DNA from: Clostridia bacterium
GTDB lineage: Bacteria; Bacillota; Clostridia; Christensenellales; Borkfalkiaceae
Length of the DNA stretch: 6,166 bases
Reading direction: 5' to 3'
NCBI GenBank assembly: GCA_017616925.1
Contig: JAFZXG010000026.1
Span: 1 to 6,166 of the forward strand
Below, in pieces: positions 5,111 through 6,166 of this stretch. Made by a program: the position numbers and the translations under genes. The notes beneath the pieces were generated by a model. That model was not told the DNA's origin, searched no databases, and was given only the letters and a program-made list of their open reading frames with translations. Position 1 is the first letter of the stretch. Each line of letters starts with the position of its first letter.

Positions 5111-6166
5111 AACGCGCGCTTAAAGTACGGCAGATCTGCTTTTTCATTATCGCATTTCTGCCCGTAACCAAATTTTTTATGCTGTCAAGCGTCCTTTCTT
5201 CCGCGGCGAGAGAAGATATGTGGATATCGGGACTTTTGTCGCTTGTCTTCGATCTTATTGCGGTAATTTCCCTGACCTTCGTTTTCACGGACGAAAAAAG
5301 GGATTTTTTCACTATCGCCGAAGAGACTTTCGGGAAGACGGGGAAAAATATTCTTTTAGCCCTTTATCTTCTGTTTTTTCTCGCGAAAGCCACTCTGCCC
5401 GTCTGCGAACAGAAAGATTACGTCGAATTTACGCTCTATCTCAATAGGCCGAATATCGTCTATTTCGCGCCGTTTTTCATCTGCGTGTTTTTCGTGGCTA
5501 CGAAAAATCTCACCCTTTTCGGCAGACTTTCGGATCTGTTCTGGCTGATAACTGTCGTGGGCTACGCGCTGCTTATCGCGCTGTCGGTACCGGGAACGGA
5601 TTTCGGCGCGATACTTCCCGTCGGCGCGAACGGGATCCGAAATATCGCGAAAGGAACTTTCGCTTCTCTCGGTTGGTTTTCGGACGGGGCGTATTTTCTG
5701 TTCTTTATAGGAAAGACCGTACCCGAAAAAAGATCCTGGCTCAAGATCTTGCTGTCCTTTTTACTCCATACCGCGATGGTTACCTTCTTTTTCGTCGTAT
5801 TCAACGGAATATTCACTTCCATAGGGTTCAGACAGCGGTTCGCACTCACCGAAACTTCCAAATACGCGACCGTGATCAACAATCTCGGACGGTTCGACTA
5901 TATAGGGATCACCTGCATACTCTTTTCCGCGCTGTTTTCCCTGTCTCTGCCCCTGTTCTTCGCGAGTATGATCTTAGACGAACTGTTCCGCATTAAAAAG
6001 GGGTATATCTCGCCGCTGATCGTTTCCGCGTTTATCTTTCTCACGGTGTTGCTGTCCGAGAGACACGGACGGCTTATCGAAGAACTGTTCACGGGAGTAT
6101 TCCCCGCCTACTTTCTGGCGTTCGGAACGGTGTTTCCGCTACTGTTCCCGCTTTTTAAAAGGAGAA
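5107..6166 (+). CDS. gerAB: Spore germination permease-like subunit B (GerAB family), 3' end cut by window
   Basis: The frame is open from the ATG at 5107 to the window end, giving 353 residues without a stop. GerAB proteins are usually about 360-370, so only a few codons are missing, and the visible end (LFPLFKRR) looks like the basic tail. It is very hydrophobic, with about ten membrane segments (roughly 10-31, 38-60, 82-99, 115-131, 143-161, 185-203, 212-238, 263-290, 301-317, 330-350), as in the APC-superfamily germination permeases. In Bacillus this subunit is implicated in germinant sensing. GRFDYIGI (261-268) resembles the family's RxD block before a late membrane helix. The N-terminus (KVRQICFFIIAFLPVTKFF) departs from the common GerAB opening, so this is a divergent branch. 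The start overlaps gerAA by 4 bases, with GGGGG 6 bases upstream. A gerAC lipoprotein gene is expected next. Confidence 0.87.
   Translation, partial: MKRALKVRQICFFIIAFLPVTKFFMLSSVLSSAAREDMWISGLLSLVFDLIAVISLTFVFTDEKRDFFTIAEETFGKTGKNILLALYLLFFLAKATLPVCEQKDYVEFTLYLNRPNIVYFAPFFICVFFVATKNLTLFGRLSDLFWLITVVGYALLIALSVPGTDFGAILPVGANGIRNIAKGTFASLGWFSDGAYFLFFIGKTVPEKRSWLKILLSFLLHTAMVTFFFVVFNGIFTSIGFRQRFALTETSKYATVINNLGRFDYIGITCILFSALFSLSLPLFFASMILDELFRIKKGYISPLIVSAFIFLTVLLSERHGRLIEELFTGVFPAYFLAFGTVFPLLFPLFKRR

Noticed and set aside
5107..6166. Truncated or frameshifted gerAB
   Set aside because: The frame is open throughout and stops only because the window ends; length and tail suggest a complete gene.

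Overview
The window looks like chromosome of an endospore-forming Bacillota, most likely class Clostridia. The reasons are a sigma-K-type mother-cell sigma factor with its hydrophobic pro-sequence, a GerA-type spore germination receptor operon, and a TM1266-family protein of the kind seen in anaerobes with [FeFe] hydrogenase. I see no insertion sequence, phage gene, tRNA, rRNA or CRISPR array. The sigma-K gene is intact and carries no skin-type insertion. Species cannot be told from the sequence.

Leftward arm (minus strand, read from about 2.9 kb down to 1). sigK comes first, behind a possible sporulation promoter. After a 38-base gap comes a compact cluster: an 80-residue TM1266-family protein, a short-chain dehydrogenase/reductase (4-base ATGA overlap), thymidylate synthase thyA (10-base gap, with the upstream stop codon inside its ribosome binding site) and dihydrofolate reductase folA (1-base overlap, cut by the window edge). 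ThyA and FolA work together: ThyA makes dTMP and dihydrofolate, and FolA regenerates tetrahydrofolate. A candidate vegetative promoter overlaps the sigK stop codon, which would let these housekeeping genes be expressed outside sporulation.

Divergent intergenic region (2838-3101, 264 bases). On the minus strand it holds a sigma-K/sigma-E-like promoter and a possible SpoIIID half-match. On the plus strand it holds a good sigma-A-like promoter, and a 26-codon Tyr/Phe-rich small ORF with its own ribosome binding site.

Rightward arm (plus strand). A 170-residue membrane protein that I do not recognise is followed by a strong intrinsic terminator. Next comes a GerAA-type germination receptor subunit gene whose start codon has no Shine-Dalgarno sequence and sits almost directly behind a sigma-G-like promoter. 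It overlaps by 4 bases a GerAB-type permease gene that runs off the window only a few codons short of the usual length. A GerAC lipoprotein gene would be expected just beyond.

Most of the window is ordinary family content. The points most worth a second look are the unrecognised membrane protein with its small upstream ORF, the apparently leaderless gerAA start, the TM1266-type protein sitting in a thymidylate-synthesis cluster, and a dyad-rich promoter between sigK and that cluster.
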